From assembly GCA_011050675.1 (NCBI GenBank), contig DRFI01000004.1:1-64000 (forward strand): DNA of 64,000 bases. Reading direction: 5' to 3'. This stretch comes from Maribacter sp. Its GTDB lineage: Bacteria > Bacteroidota > Bacteroidia > Flavobacteriales > Flavobacteriaceae. The position numbers and the translations under genes were made by a program. How positions within the stretch are numbered: position 1 is the stretch's first letter; each line of letters begins with the position of its first letter. This document shows positions 26,418 to 34,757 of the stretch, piece by piece. The notes under the pieces were generated by a model that saw only the letters and a program-made list of their open reading frames with translations, was not told the origin of the DNA and made no database searches.

Positions 26418-27068
26418 TTAGGGAGCCAAACGATCCATTTTCCAATCAAAATCTTCGGTTAATGTATAACGAATACGATCATGCAATCTATTTGGTCTAC
26501 CCTGCCAAAACTCCATTGAAACCGGTCTAACCAAATAACCTCCCCAATGTTCTGGTCTTTCAATTTCTTTTCCGCTATACTCTTTTTCTAACTGAGAAAG
26601 TTTGTCTTCCAAAACATCTCTAGATTCAATGACCGTACTTTGTTCAGATACTAATGCACCTAATTTACTGCCATCTGGTCTAGATTCAAAATAACCATCA
26701 GATAGATTTTTTGCTAACTTTTCAGCAGTACCTTTTATTATTATTTGGCGTTCTAAATTCGGCCAAAAAAATGAGATACAAATTTTAGGATTTTCAGCTA
26801 TCGCTCTTCCTTTTTCACTGTTGTAATTAGTGTAAAATATAAAGCCTTCGTGGGTATACTTTTTAAGAAGAACTACTCTACTTTTTGGAAAACCATCTAA
26901 GCCTACCGTTGAAACTGTCATAGCATTAGGCTCATCTACTCCATCTGATTTTTCGACCTCGTAAAACCAAGTCTGGAATAGTTGAATAGGATTATCAGAT
27001 ATACTGTCTTCCATCAACGCACTTTTCTCGTATGATTTTCTATAATCGCCTAAATCTTTCTGCATCAT
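26418..27068 (-). CDS. pdxH: Pyridoxamine 5'-phosphate oxidase
   Basis: 216 residues. FMN- and substrate-binding signatures are present: NAMTVSTVGLDGFPKSRVVLLK, FYTNYNSEKGRAI, and the C-terminal WGGYLVRPVSMEFWQGRPNRLHDR. It oxidises pyridoxamine or pyridoxine 5'-phosphate to pyridoxal 5'-phosphate with O2. Two adjacent Met codons start the frame; the second (27065) is as good as the first. It is 9 bases upstream of sixA. Confidence 0.95.
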   Translation of the reverse strand: MMQKDLGDYRKSYEKSALMEDSISDNPIQLFQTWFYEVEKSDGVDEPNAMTVSTVGLDGFPKSRVVLLKKYTHEGFIFYTNYNSEKGRAIAENPKICISFFWPNLERQIIIKGTAEKLAKNLSDGYFESRPDGSKLGALVSEQSTVIESRDVLEDKLSQLEKEYSGKEIERPEHWGGYLVRPVSMEFWQGRPNRLHDRIRYTLTEDFDWKMDRLAP

Positions 27069-27143
27069 TTTCGTGTTAAAAACAAGATAAACAAAGTTCT
27101 AAAAAGAAAGGAAAATAAATGGTAAAAAAATGGATTAAAACAT

Positions 27144-28049
27144 CTAAAAATCGAAAGTCTTTCCGTCATCGGCAAGTAGAACATTTGGAAAAATAGTAGA
27201 CGCTTCTTCTTTAAAAAGTTCTATAGATTTATAGCGCGTAGAATAATGCCCTAGCACTAAGGTTTTTACGTTAGCTTCTTTAGCAACTTTTGCAGCTTGT
27301 TTCGCTGTTGCATGCTTTGTTTTGGTCGCTAATTCTGCTTCTGACTCTAAAAAGGTAGATTCATGATATAAAATATCAACATCTTTAATTTTCGCCGCTA
27401 AACTTTCATCATAAATAGTATCACTACAAAAAGCATAAGATTTTGGTGCAGGAGGATCAAAAGTCAATTCTTTATTGCTTACTACATTACCATTATCCAA
27501 AGTTATATTCTTGCCATTCTTTATGTTATGATAATAAGCTTTGTCAATTCCGTATTCCTCTGCTGCATCAACATTCAACTTTCTTTTACCTATTTTCTCT
27601 CTAAGTAAAAAACCGTTTGTATACACCCTATGATCTAATGGAATAGTAGTTACAGATATCTTATCATCTTCAAAAATAAGTTCAGATTCTTTGCTTGATA
27701 GTTCATGAAATAGTAACGGGTAATTAGTCCAAGAATCCCCTAATTTCAGAAGTAATGTAATTGCCTCTTTTATTCCTTTAGGTCCATAGACATGAAGTTC
27801 CTTTTCTCTACCTAACAATCGCATAGTAGAAATAAATCCTGGAAGACCAAAAAAATGATCTCCATGAAGGTGAGAAATAAAAATATGGTTAATTCTAGAG
27901 AACTTAATTTTATGCCTTCTTAACTCTACTTGCGTACCTTCTCCACAATCAATTAATACAATGTGGTTATTAATTTCAAGAACTTGAGATGTCGGATTCG
28001 TAAGTGTTCTTGGTGTTGCTGCATAACAACCCAATACGGTAAGGCGCAT
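27144..28049 (-). CDS. rnz: Ribonuclease Z
   Basis: 301 residues. The metallo-beta-lactamase zinc motif HLHGDH lies at residues 60-65 after an early CGEGTQ segment, and later ligands occur in FCSDT and VLGHYSTRYK. RNase Z trims the 3' trailer of tRNA precursors. It is 35 bases downstream of a 110-residue STAS-like gene and part of a run starting at pyrR. Confidence 0.95.
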   Translation of the reverse strand: MRLTVLGCYAATPRTLTNPTSQVLEINNHIVLIDCGEGTQVELRRHKIKFSRINHIFISHLHGDHFFGLPGFISTMRLLGREKELHVYGPKGIKEAITLLLKLGDSWTNYPLLFHELSSKESELIFEDDKISVTTIPLDHRVYTNGFLLREKIGKRKLNVDAAEEYGIDKAYYHNIKNGKNITLDNGNVVSNKELTFDPPAPKSYAFCSDTIYDESLAAKIKDVDILYHESTFLESEAELATKTKHATAKQAAKVAKEANVKTLVLGHYSTRYKSIELFKEEASTIFPNVLLADDGKTFDF

Positions 28050-28084
28050 ATTATTTAAGTTCTAAATTATTTAGGTCTATACAA

Positions 28085-28417
28085 TTACAAACCTAAATCA
28101 CGTTCTATCTCTTCCATTTCAATAATATCCCTAGCTTCTTGAAGTGTAGGTACTAAACTGATTTCTTCTGGTACATCATCGTAAGATACCTTATCGGACA
28201 CCAATACAAATGACTGCTCGTTCTTTTTATGTTTTCTTGATATTTCTAAAAATGAAATAACATTGTATGGCGTCAATTTAGAGAAACCCAGCAAATCCAA
28301 TACCAAGTTATCGTTCTTCAACTTAGCATATTCATTTTCTAAGTTCTGCAAAAAACGTTCAATTGAAATTTCTTCTTGAGAAACTATAATCAACGACCCT
28401 TCTTTAGTGAAAATCAT
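28085..28417 (-). CDS. Small STAS-like protein
   Basis: 110 residues with no signal peptide. The sequence has the alternating strand/helix pattern of STAS-like domains: IIVSQEEISIERFLQNL, then NLVLDLLGFSKLTPYNVI and FVLVSDKVS, and a Glu/Ile-rich tail. The typical phospho-accepting Ser is not evident. It begins 1 base after the pyrB stop and 35 bases before rnz, so it is in the pyrR-pyrB-rnz transcript. I do not know its role; a regulatory partner of RNase Z or a fold relative only are both possible. Confidence 0.6.
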   Translation of the reverse strand: MIFTKEGSLIIVSQEEISIERFLQNLENEYAKLKNDNLVLDLLGFSKLTPYNVISFLEISRKHKKNEQSFVLVSDKVSYDDVPEEISLVPTLQEARDIIEMEEIERDLGL

Positions 28418-28418
28418 A

Positions 28419-29345
28419 TCATTTAATTTTAGATGCTAACAAATAAATAACCGCCATACGTATAGCGACACCGTTTTCAACTTGATTCAATATTATAGAT
28501 TGTTTTGAATCTGCAACATCACTTGTAATTTCAACTCCCCTGTTTATTGGTCCAGGATGCATGATTACAATTTCTTTATCCAAGCTATCCAATAGCTTTT
28601 TATTTACTCCAAATTGCTGGGTATATTCCCTGGTAGTTGGAAAATAACTAATATCCAATCTTTCGTTTTGTATGCGTAACATGTTAGCCACATCGCACCA
28701 TTCTAAGGCTTTTCTTAGATTAGTTTCTACGCCTACCCCTAAAGAATCTATATATTTAGGTAACAATGTTTTAGGCCCACAGACCTTAACATTTGCTCCT
28801 TGTAATTTTAAGGCGAAAATGTTTGACAATGCTACCCTTGAGTGAAGAATATCACCAACAATAACCACATTTTTACCTGCAACATCTCCTAGTTTTTCTC
28901 GAATTGAATATGAATCTAATAACGCTTGAGTAGGATGCTCATGAGCACCGTCACCTGCATTTACGATAGACGCGTTAACATGTTTAGATAGAAATATACC
29001 TGCTCCAGGATTTGGATGCCGCATAACTACCATATCTACTTTCATAGACAAAATGTTATTTACGGTATCTATTAATGTTTCACCTTTCTTTACAGAAGAT
29101 TGACTGGCTGAAAAATTAAGTACATCTGCAGAGAGACGTTTTTCTGCTAGTTCAAATGATAATTTAGTTCTTGTGCTGTTTTCAAAAAATATATTGGCAA
29201 TTGTAATATCTCGTAGCGAAGGAACTTTTTTAATCGAACGATTGATCACTTCCTTAAAATGATCGGCAGTTTCAAAAATAAGCTGAATATCGGTTTCCTT
29301 TAGATACTTAATTCCCAGTAAGTGTTTCACACTCAGTTCGCTCAT
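28419..29345 (-). CDS. pyrB: Aspartate carbamoyltransferase catalytic subunit
   Basis: 308 residues. The carbamoyl-phosphate loop is FFENSTRTKLSFE (STRT at 57-60), followed by the SSVKKGET loop, MRHPNPGAG, HPTQALLDSY and HPGPINRG. It forms N-carbamoyl-aspartate, the committed step of pyrimidine synthesis. It is 4 bases after the pyrR stop, so pyrR-pyrB is an operon. Confidence 0.97.
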   Translation of the reverse strand: MSELSVKHLLGIKYLKETDIQLIFETADHFKEVINRSIKKVPSLRDITIANIFFENSTRTKLSFELAEKRLSADVLNFSASQSSVKKGETLIDTVNNILSMKVDMVVMRHPNPGAGIFLSKHVNASIVNAGDGAHEHPTQALLDSYSIREKLGDVAGKNVVIVGDILHSRVALSNIFALKLQGANVKVCGPKTLLPKYIDSLGVGVETNLRKALEWCDVANMLRIQNERLDISYFPTTREYTQQFGVNKKLLDSLDKEIVIMHPGPINRGVEITSDVADSKQSIILNQVENGVAIRMAVIYLLASKIK

Positions 29346-29349
29346 TTTC

Positions 29350-29889
29350 TTATCTATTTACTAAATATATAATATCTTCTCCATCATTTTCTTCCCACAT
29401 CACCTTTACTTTTTCATCATTTATAGCATCTACCTGGCGCCCTCTATAATTTGGCTGTATTGGTAAATGTCTACTAAACCTACGATCTATTAAGCATAAT
29501 AATTCTACATCTTTAGGTCTACCAAAAGACTGTAAAGCTGTTAATGCAGCATTAATACTTCTACCGGTATACAGAACATCATCAATTAAGACCACATTCT
29601 TATCTTCTACTAAAAAATCTATTTTTGTTTTTGTAGCCTCTAAGGTTTTATCACCTCTTCTAAAATCGTCTCGATAAAAAGTGATATCCAAAAAACCAAC
29701 ATCTATATGCTTAACATTATATTCTTCTTGAAGAATTTTGGTTAAACGTTGCGCAAGAAACTTACCTCTTGGCTGTATACCTATTAAAACCGTATTTTCA
29801 AAATTCAAATGGGTTTCAAGAAGCTGACAAGCCAAACGATGCAGGATGATATTTATTTCTTTGGAAGAGAGTAAAACTTTTTCGCTCAT
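29350..29889 (-). CDS. pyrR: Bifunctional pyr operon regulator / uracil phosphoribosyltransferase PyrR
   Basis: 179 residues from the ATG at 29889 (MSEKVLLSSKEI); a GTG three codons upstream (29898) is also in frame but fits the family less well. The PRPP-binding motif VVLIDDVLYTGRS lies at about 99-111, and GIQPRGKFLA is the family's pyrophosphate loop. In Firmicutes PyrR binds pyr mRNA to attenuate transcription. I found no convincing attenuator hairpin in the ~20-base leader here, so only the enzymatic role is well supported. Confidence 0.93.
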   Translation of the reverse strand: MSEKVLLSSKEINIILHRLACQLLETHLNFENTVLIGIQPRGKFLAQRLTKILQEEYNVKHIDVGFLDITFYRDDFRRGDKTLEATKTKIDFLVEDKNVVLIDDVLYTGRSINAALTALQSFGRPKDVELLCLIDRRFSRHLPIQPNYRGRQVDAINDEKVKVMWEENDGEDIIYLVNR

Positions 29890-29914
29890 AATAGGCACCC
29901 GTGCTTTAGCTTAA

Positions 29915-29922
29915 CAAAAATA
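29915..29922 (-). promoter_or_regulatory. Putative -7 promoter box of the pyrR operon
   Basis: The minus strand reads TATTTTTG, ending 25 bases before the pyrR ATG. The resulting leader would be about 20 bases long, too short for a PyrR-type attenuator. Confidence 0.5.
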
Positions 29923-30000
29923 GATAATTCTATCTAAACATTGACAGCTTAAATTAGGAAGTAAACCTGAAAAATATAATTCAAGTTTTTTAACGCGCTA

Positions 30001-30729
30001 TTACAATCCTAAAATGGAGAAAAAAGCCTCTTTATGACTTTCACCTATAGGTATGCGCATATCGTTAATGACAATTCTATTACGCTGAACAGTTTTAATG
30101 TAATTCACATTAACAATGTAAGATTTATGTACTCTAAGAAATTGATTTGCAGGTAATTTGCTCATAATCTCCTTAAAGCTCATTAACGTTAAAATGGTCT
30201 TATTGGTATTGGCTATATGAATCTTTAGATAATCCTTTAAGCCTTGTATGTATTCAATCTGATCAAGATCAATCTTAATACTTTCGTATTCGGCCTTTAC
30301 AAAAATGAACTTTTTTTCTACTGAATTATCGCCGGTCGATGAGAATACATTTGCTTCCATAATAGGTGTTTGTTTTTTAGAAATTAAATCTTGTACTCTT
30401 GATACCGATTTTATAAAACGATGATACGGTATTGGTTTTACTAAATAATCTACAGCATTTAACTCAAACCCATCTACAGCATATTGCGAATATGCCGTTG
30501 TAAATATGAACAAAGGTTTGTTATCTAAAGTCCCCATAAAATCTATTCCGTTTATTTGAGGCATCTCTATATCACAGAATATTAAATCGATTTTCTTCTC
30601 CTTTATTTCTGTAATAGCATCCAACGGATTGGTATAGGTGTTTACCAATTCTATAAAATCTAGCTTCTCACAGTACCCCGAAAGTATTTCGATTGCTAAA
30701 GGCTCATCATCTATTATAATACATTTCAT
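30001..30729 (-). CDS. LytTR-family response regulator
   Basis: 242 residues. The receiver domain has acidic residues DD at 7-8, the phospho-acceptor D53 in FCDIEMPQING, and a conserved Lys in VDYLVKPIPYHRF. The C-terminal half is a LytTR DNA-binding domain (FLRVHKSYIVNVNYIKTVQRN). Its start overlaps the stop of the upstream LytS-type kinase gene by 4 bases, so the pair is a two-component system. It is the last gene of a run headed by a kelch lipoprotein and DUF4907. Target genes are unknown. Confidence 0.92.
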   Translation of the reverse strand: MKCIIIDDEPLAIEILSGYCEKLDFIELVNTYTNPLDAITEIKEKKIDLIFCDIEMPQINGIDFMGTLDNKPLFIFTTAYSQYAVDGFELNAVDYLVKPIPYHRFIKSVSRVQDLISKKQTPIMEANVFSSTGDNSVEKKFIFVKAEYESIKIDLDQIEYIQGLKDYLKIHIANTNKTILTLMSFKEIMSKLPANQFLRVHKSYIVNVNYIKTVQRNRIVINDMRIPIGESHKEAFFSILGL

Positions 30730-31760
30730 AAGCTAGATTGTTTTTGGTAAATAGTTAATGACACTTCGTAATCTTTTCCATCATTATCAACTTCAAGATT
30801 ATGCAACCCGGGATAAATTAATTCTAACTGGTTTCTAATATTATCTAGACCAATGCCAGAGTTCTTTGTAGGTTCTCTAAAAATTCCAATTTTATTCTTT
30901 ACGTTCAAGAAAACAGAAGCATCTGTAATGGTCAGGTTAATTTTTACATAGGTCTTACCTTTATAGTCGGTACCATATTTAAATGCGTTTTCGATAAAGG
31001 AAATAAACAATAATGGTGGCACAGCCCTACCCCTATCTTCCCCTGTTATTTTCAAGCAAACATTTTCACTATCAGATAATCGTAAACGTTGTAACTGAAT
31101 GTAACTTTTAATATAGTCTAGCTCTTTATTTAAAGGCACCAAATCTTTATCTGCCTCATAAATCATATATCTCATTAACTCAGATAAATCAACAATGGCC
31201 TCTGAAGTATCAGGTGATTTTTTAACCGAAAGTGCATAAATGGTATTAAGGGTATTAAATAAAAAATGCGGGTTTAATTGTGCTTTTAAAAATTGTAATT
31301 CAGATTTAATATTATCCTTTTCAACCGATAATCGTAAATTCTCATTTCTTTTCCACTCTACATAGATTCTTAGAATAGCGCTTATAACATACGGGATACC
31401 AAGGCTTACAAATGACCTATAGATTGGTATATACCCGAAATCTCTTGGAGGTTGTCTACCTAAAAAAATATTTTCTGGAAACTTTGGTTCATAAAAATGA
31501 TTTAACGCTAATACTGATATAATCAACAAACCCAACGAAACCATTAAGTAAATAAAAACACTCTTTCTAAGTAAATATGCCGGTACTAAATAGAAATAAT
31601 TGAAATAAAAGAGAATAAGTATAAGAATCAGTTTCGGAAAAACATCTGAAGGAATTGGTCTTTCATTATTTAAAATAGGATAAAAAGTTAGTCCATATAA
31701 CAAAATCCATATACTAATATGGACTACGATTTGAACTCTATTTTTTATAATCGATTTCAT
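30726..31760 (-). CDS. LytS/YehU-type sensor histidine kinase
   Basis: 344 residues. Four hydrophobic segments occupy roughly 10-30, 42-64, 67-88 and 112-134, with no periplasmic sensor domain of any size. The His_kinase motif LNPHFLFNTLNTIYAL follows, with H165 as the phospho-accepting residue, and a C-terminal ATPase part with FIENAFKYGTDYKG and SGIGLDNIRNQL. Such kinases sense signals through the membrane part or partner proteins. It begins 7 bases after the DUF4907 gene and is coupled to the response regulator. Confidence 0.92.
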   Translation of the reverse strand: MKSIIKNRVQIVVHISIWILLYGLTFYPILNNERPIPSDVFPKLILILILFYFNYFYLVPAYLLRKSVFIYLMVSLGLLIISVLALNHFYEPKFPENIFLGRQPPRDFGYIPIYRSFVSLGIPYVISAILRIYVEWKRNENLRLSVEKDNIKSELQFLKAQLNPHFLFNTLNTIYALSVKKSPDTSEAIVDLSELMRYMIYEADKDLVPLNKELDYIKSYIQLQRLRLSDSENVCLKITGEDRGRAVPPLLFISFIENAFKYGTDYKGKTYVKINLTITDASVFLNVKNKIGIFREPTKNSGIGLDNIRNQLELIYPGLHNLEVDNDGKDYEVSLTIYQKQSSL

Positions 31761-31767
31761 AAAGAAA

Positions 31768-32109
31768 TTAGTGACTTACCGTAGTAGAAATATTCAATTC
31801 TGCTAAATCTGATGGCAACAAAACTGGCGACTTACCATCTTCCAATTTTGAGATTACTAACCCTGCCGTTTTAAGAGCCTCCTTTTCGGTTACAAATTTC
31901 TGTTTACCAGGAAAACCAGGTATAAATTTTTGTAAAATAACTATTTTTTCTCCTTTCATAATCTGATAACCATAACCATCATTTAAATCCACAATCTGAC
32001 TATGAAATATTTGACGATTATTCGTTAATGTTTGATTATAAATCGAGTAACCAAACCCTAGCGCCAAAAATAACACAATAACAACCCAATATTTTGCAGT
32101 AGAAATCAT
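31768..32109 (-). CDS. DUF4907 domain-containing protein
   Basis: 113 residues from the Met at 32109; a Met at 32139 is ten codons further upstream. One N-terminal hydrophobic anchor (YWVVIVLFLALGFGYS) is followed by a small domain with GYGYQIMKGEKIVILQKFIPGF and FVTEKEALKTAGLVISKL, which match DUF4907. The residual part should face the periplasm. It lies between the kelch lipoprotein and the kinase, 7 bases before the latter. I infer a role as an accessory sensor or modulator; no function is established. Confidence 0.8.
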   Translation of the reverse strand: MISTAKYWVVIVLFLALGFGYSIYNQTLTNNRQIFHSQIVDLNDGYGYQIMKGEKIVILQKFIPGFPGKQKFVTEKEALKTAGLVISKLEDGKSPVLLPSDLAELNISTTVSH

Positions 32110-32183
32110 AAATAAATGTTTAAAAATGGGCCAATCCACACAGATTGACCCAAAAAATTAACAATTGCACTCACTATGAAAAA

Positions 32184-33176
32184 TTAATCTTCCTCTTCGT
32201 ATTCATCAAGAGGAAAGAATTCATCTAAATCATCTAAGTATAAAGTACCTGTTCTACCCATACCTATAAATACACGACTACCATTAGAAAAGGCAATCGC
32301 ATCTTGTCTTGTAGCTCCTTCAAAAGAAGTTTTTTGATCCCATTCATCTGAAGATGGATCGTATTCCCATACAGTGTTAGTTGCACCACCTAATTCACCA
32401 CATGCTATATAACCGTATCCGTTTACCGTAAACCCTACCGCGTTGCTTCTTGCGACAGCATACTCATCTTCCTCATCCAACTCTAACTTCTTTGTCCAAC
32501 TCTCTGTCGTAGGGTCAAATACCCAAAAATCGTCTAAGTAAACTCCGTTAGAAACGCCTGTACCCAAATACACCAACCCATCTATGGTAAAGGTGGTTGC
32601 TGATCTTCTTTTGTTTCCTCCAAAGCCTACTAATTCTACCCATGTGTCATTTGTAGGGTTATATTTCCAGAAATCTTTTCTGTCATTCTCACCATCATAG
32701 CCAGTACCTACAAAACCAAAACTATTTGCACCAAAACCAACAGCACTTCTTCTCGCCGTAGGCAAAGAAGCTATTTCTGTCCATGTATTAGCTGCCGTAT
32801 TATAACTATAGAAATCGGTTAACTCATCAACACCATCATAACCAGAACCTATATAACCAGTTCCATCTACTTCAAAACCTACCGCTGCATTTCTAGCAAC
32901 ACCAGGAAAATCAGCTTTCTGTGACCAGTAATCTCCCTCAATATCATAAGCCCAAAATGAAGCTAAATAATCATCTCCATCATAACCTACACCCATGTAA
33001 CCAACATTGTCAATAGTAAATCCAGAAATACTACTTCTAGCACTGCCGTCAAAAACAGACTTATCTATCCAGTTACCTAAATCGTCATCGTCATCATCAC
33101 TTGAACAACTTGAAATTACCATGGCCATTAATGCCATTCCAGTAATCTTGTACACATACGATTTTCTTTTATTCAT
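32184..33176 (-). CDS. Surface kelch-repeat lipoprotein
   Basis: 330 residues. The lipobox is VISSCSSDDDDDD (Cys24 followed by Ser-Ser and six Asp), and the S-D-D-D run just after the Cys fits the Bacteroidota lipoprotein export signal for the cell surface. Six kelch blades follow, each with a GYDG or G-type turn and a WAYD/FWKY/FWVF-type motif (for example DFYSYNTAANTWTEIASLP), so a six-bladed beta-propeller is likely. The last residues are acidic. It heads the kelch-DUF4907-kinase-regulator run, with its own -33/-7 promoter. A ligand-binding surface sensor is a plausible role, but no catalytic residues are evident. Confidence 0.85.
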   Translation of the reverse strand: MNKRKSYVYKITGMALMAMVISSCSSDDDDDDLGNWIDKSVFDGSARSSISGFTIDNVGYMGVGYDGDDYLASFWAYDIEGDYWSQKADFPGVARNAAVGFEVDGTGYIGSGYDGVDELTDFYSYNTAANTWTEIASLPTARRSAVGFGANSFGFVGTGYDGENDRKDFWKYNPTNDTWVELVGFGGNKRRSATTFTIDGLVYLGTGVSNGVYLDDFWVFDPTTESWTKKLELDEEDEYAVARSNAVGFTVNGYGYIACGELGGATNTVWEYDPSSDEWDQKTSFEGATRQDAIAFSNGSRVFIGMGRTGTLYLDDLDEFFPLDEYEEED

Positions 33177-33210
33177 TATTTTTTGTTTAAAGGTTCTTTC
33201 TTTTCTGGTT

Positions 33211-33238
33211 CAAATCTACTAGAGACCTTAGTGTTCAA
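33211..33238 (-). promoter_or_regulatory. Putative promoter of the kelch operon
   Basis: On the minus strand, TTG (plus 33236-33238) and TAGATTTG (plus 33211-33218) are 17 bases apart. The start codon at 33176 follows about 34 bases later. Confidence 0.5.
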
Positions 33239-33390
33239 AAAAACACAATAGATTAAGATTGGTTTTTAACATACCAAACCCAATTTTTCATCTACCAACA
33301 CAAACATTTCATTAATAGTTTAAATAACAGAGTTCATCCCTTAACATTGAGGATTCGTCTATTCAGGTTTTTACAACCATGCTTGGTATT

Positions 33391-33398
33391 TAGTTTTG
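33391..33398 (+). promoter_or_regulatory. Putative -7 promoter box of the DUF4270 operon
   Basis: TAGTTTTG lies 18 bases before the ATG at 33417. It faces away from the kelch promoter, so the two units are separately started from one ~240-base gap. Confidence 0.5.
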
Positions 33399-33416
33399 AT
33401 AAAAATTAAATTCTAA

Positions 33417-34757
33417 ATGAAGGTGTTCCTAAACAAAGTACGTGCGCTCTACATCATAATGTTTGGCGGTTTCCTTTCTATTGCTGTAATATCTTGTAGC
33501 AGCGAAATATATAACGATTCAGAATTTGTAGCTGGCGAAACGTTTACAGACAGTAATATTCGTCTTATACTAGTTGATACATTGACTGTCAGCACCTCTA
33601 CCATTAAGTTTGACAGTATTACCACTTCTGAATCTACTAGAATACTTACTGGAAAATACTCCGACTCAGTTTTTGGATCTATAACAGCATCTAGCTACAT
33701 GCAGTTTTTACCAGAAACCTACACTATTGACAGCGAAGCTGAATTTGATAGCATTGTTATGGTTTTAGGGTATGATAAGTATTATTATAATGACACACTA
33801 CAGAAGAATACAATACACATTAAAAAAATAAACGAAAACTTAAAGCCAGAAAGCGATGATTACTTCTACAATACTAGCAGCATTGGCTATGACGAAGATG
33901 ATTTAGGTTTTCTAGAATATCATCCGCGACCATTGTCTGGTGATTCAATAACCATTACACTTGTTGATGATTTTGGCACAGATGTGTTCTCTAGACTTCA
34001 AGAAAAAAACATCGTAAATTCTGATGAGTATAGAGATTACTTTAAAGGAATTGGCATTGTACCCGATCACACGAATAATGGCTCTATTATTGGCTTCTCC
34101 AAATCTTCTGAAAACACTTATTTACGTTTGTATTTTAGTACAGATACAGCAGACGAATCTGTGCAAGAGTATATCGACATTCAGATAAATGCAACAACAT
34201 ACCCTATTCCATTTTTTAATAAAATTACGGCAGATGACCCTATTGCCCCTCTACAAACCCTTATCAATAGTAAAGTTAATTTGGAAAGTTCCGACTCTAA
34301 CAACCAAAGCTTTATAGAGTCTGGAATAGGTATAGCTATGCGTGTACAGTTTCCACATATTAACAGCCTTTATGACATACCTGGTAATGGAACAATATTA
34401 GATGGCGTTCTAAAAATTAAACCGGTTGCCCAATCTTATGACGACCATTTAAAGCTCAGAGACACGCTTGCAGTATACGTGGTTGACCAGAACAATAATT
34501 TAACGGAAACCTTAACCTCTACATCTTATGCAATTCTAAACAGGGACAATCAAGAATTCAATGACATCTATTATGAAATACCGCTGGCTTATTATTTGGA
34601 AGAATTACAATTAAAAGACAGGGATATAGATGATGCATTGATATTACTGCCTATAGATTATAATTCTTCTGTTGATCGATTTATTATGAGTGGAAACGGA
34701 AATGGCGAAAACGAAACAATTTTAGAATTAACATACGGTATATACGATGAAGATTAA
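33417..34757 (+). CDS. DUF4270 family lipoprotein
   Basis: 446 residues. The lipobox is AVISCSS (Cys27), so it is an exported lipoprotein; the acidic export signal of the kelch protein is absent. The sequence matches DUF4270 (TFTDSNIRLILVDTLTVSTSTI, GKYSDSVFGSITASSYMQ, FDSIVMVLGYDKYYYND). The C-terminal half is beta-rich. It overlaps the next gene by 11 bases (34747-34757), so the two are co-translated. The function is unknown; a pairing of surface lipoprotein and outer-membrane barrel is plausible. Confidence 0.87.
   Translation: MKVFLNKVRALYIIMFGGFLSIAVISCSSEIYNDSEFVAGETFTDSNIRLILVDTLTVSTSTIKFDSITTSESTRILTGKYSDSVFGSITASSYMQFLPETYTIDSEAEFDSIVMVLGYDKYYYNDTLQKNTIHIKKINENLKPESDDYFYNTSSIGYDEDDLGFLEYHPRPLSGDSITITLVDDFGTDVFSRLQEKNIVNSDEYRDYFKGIGIVPDHTNNGSIIGFSKSSENTYLRLYFSTDTADESVQEYIDIQINATTYPIPFFNKITADDPIAPLQTLINSKVNLESSDSNNQSFIESGIGIAMRVQFPHINSLYDIPGNGTILDGVLKIKPVAQSYDDHLKLRDTLAVYVVDQNNNLTETLTSTSYAILNRDNQEFNDIYYEIPLAYYLEELQLKDRDIDDALILLPIDYNSSVDRFIMSGNGNGENETILELTYGIYDED

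Noticed and set aside
29898..30000. PyrR-type attenuator upstream of pyrR
   Set aside because: The leader predicted from the promoter box is only ~20 bases and I saw no antiterminator/terminator pair.
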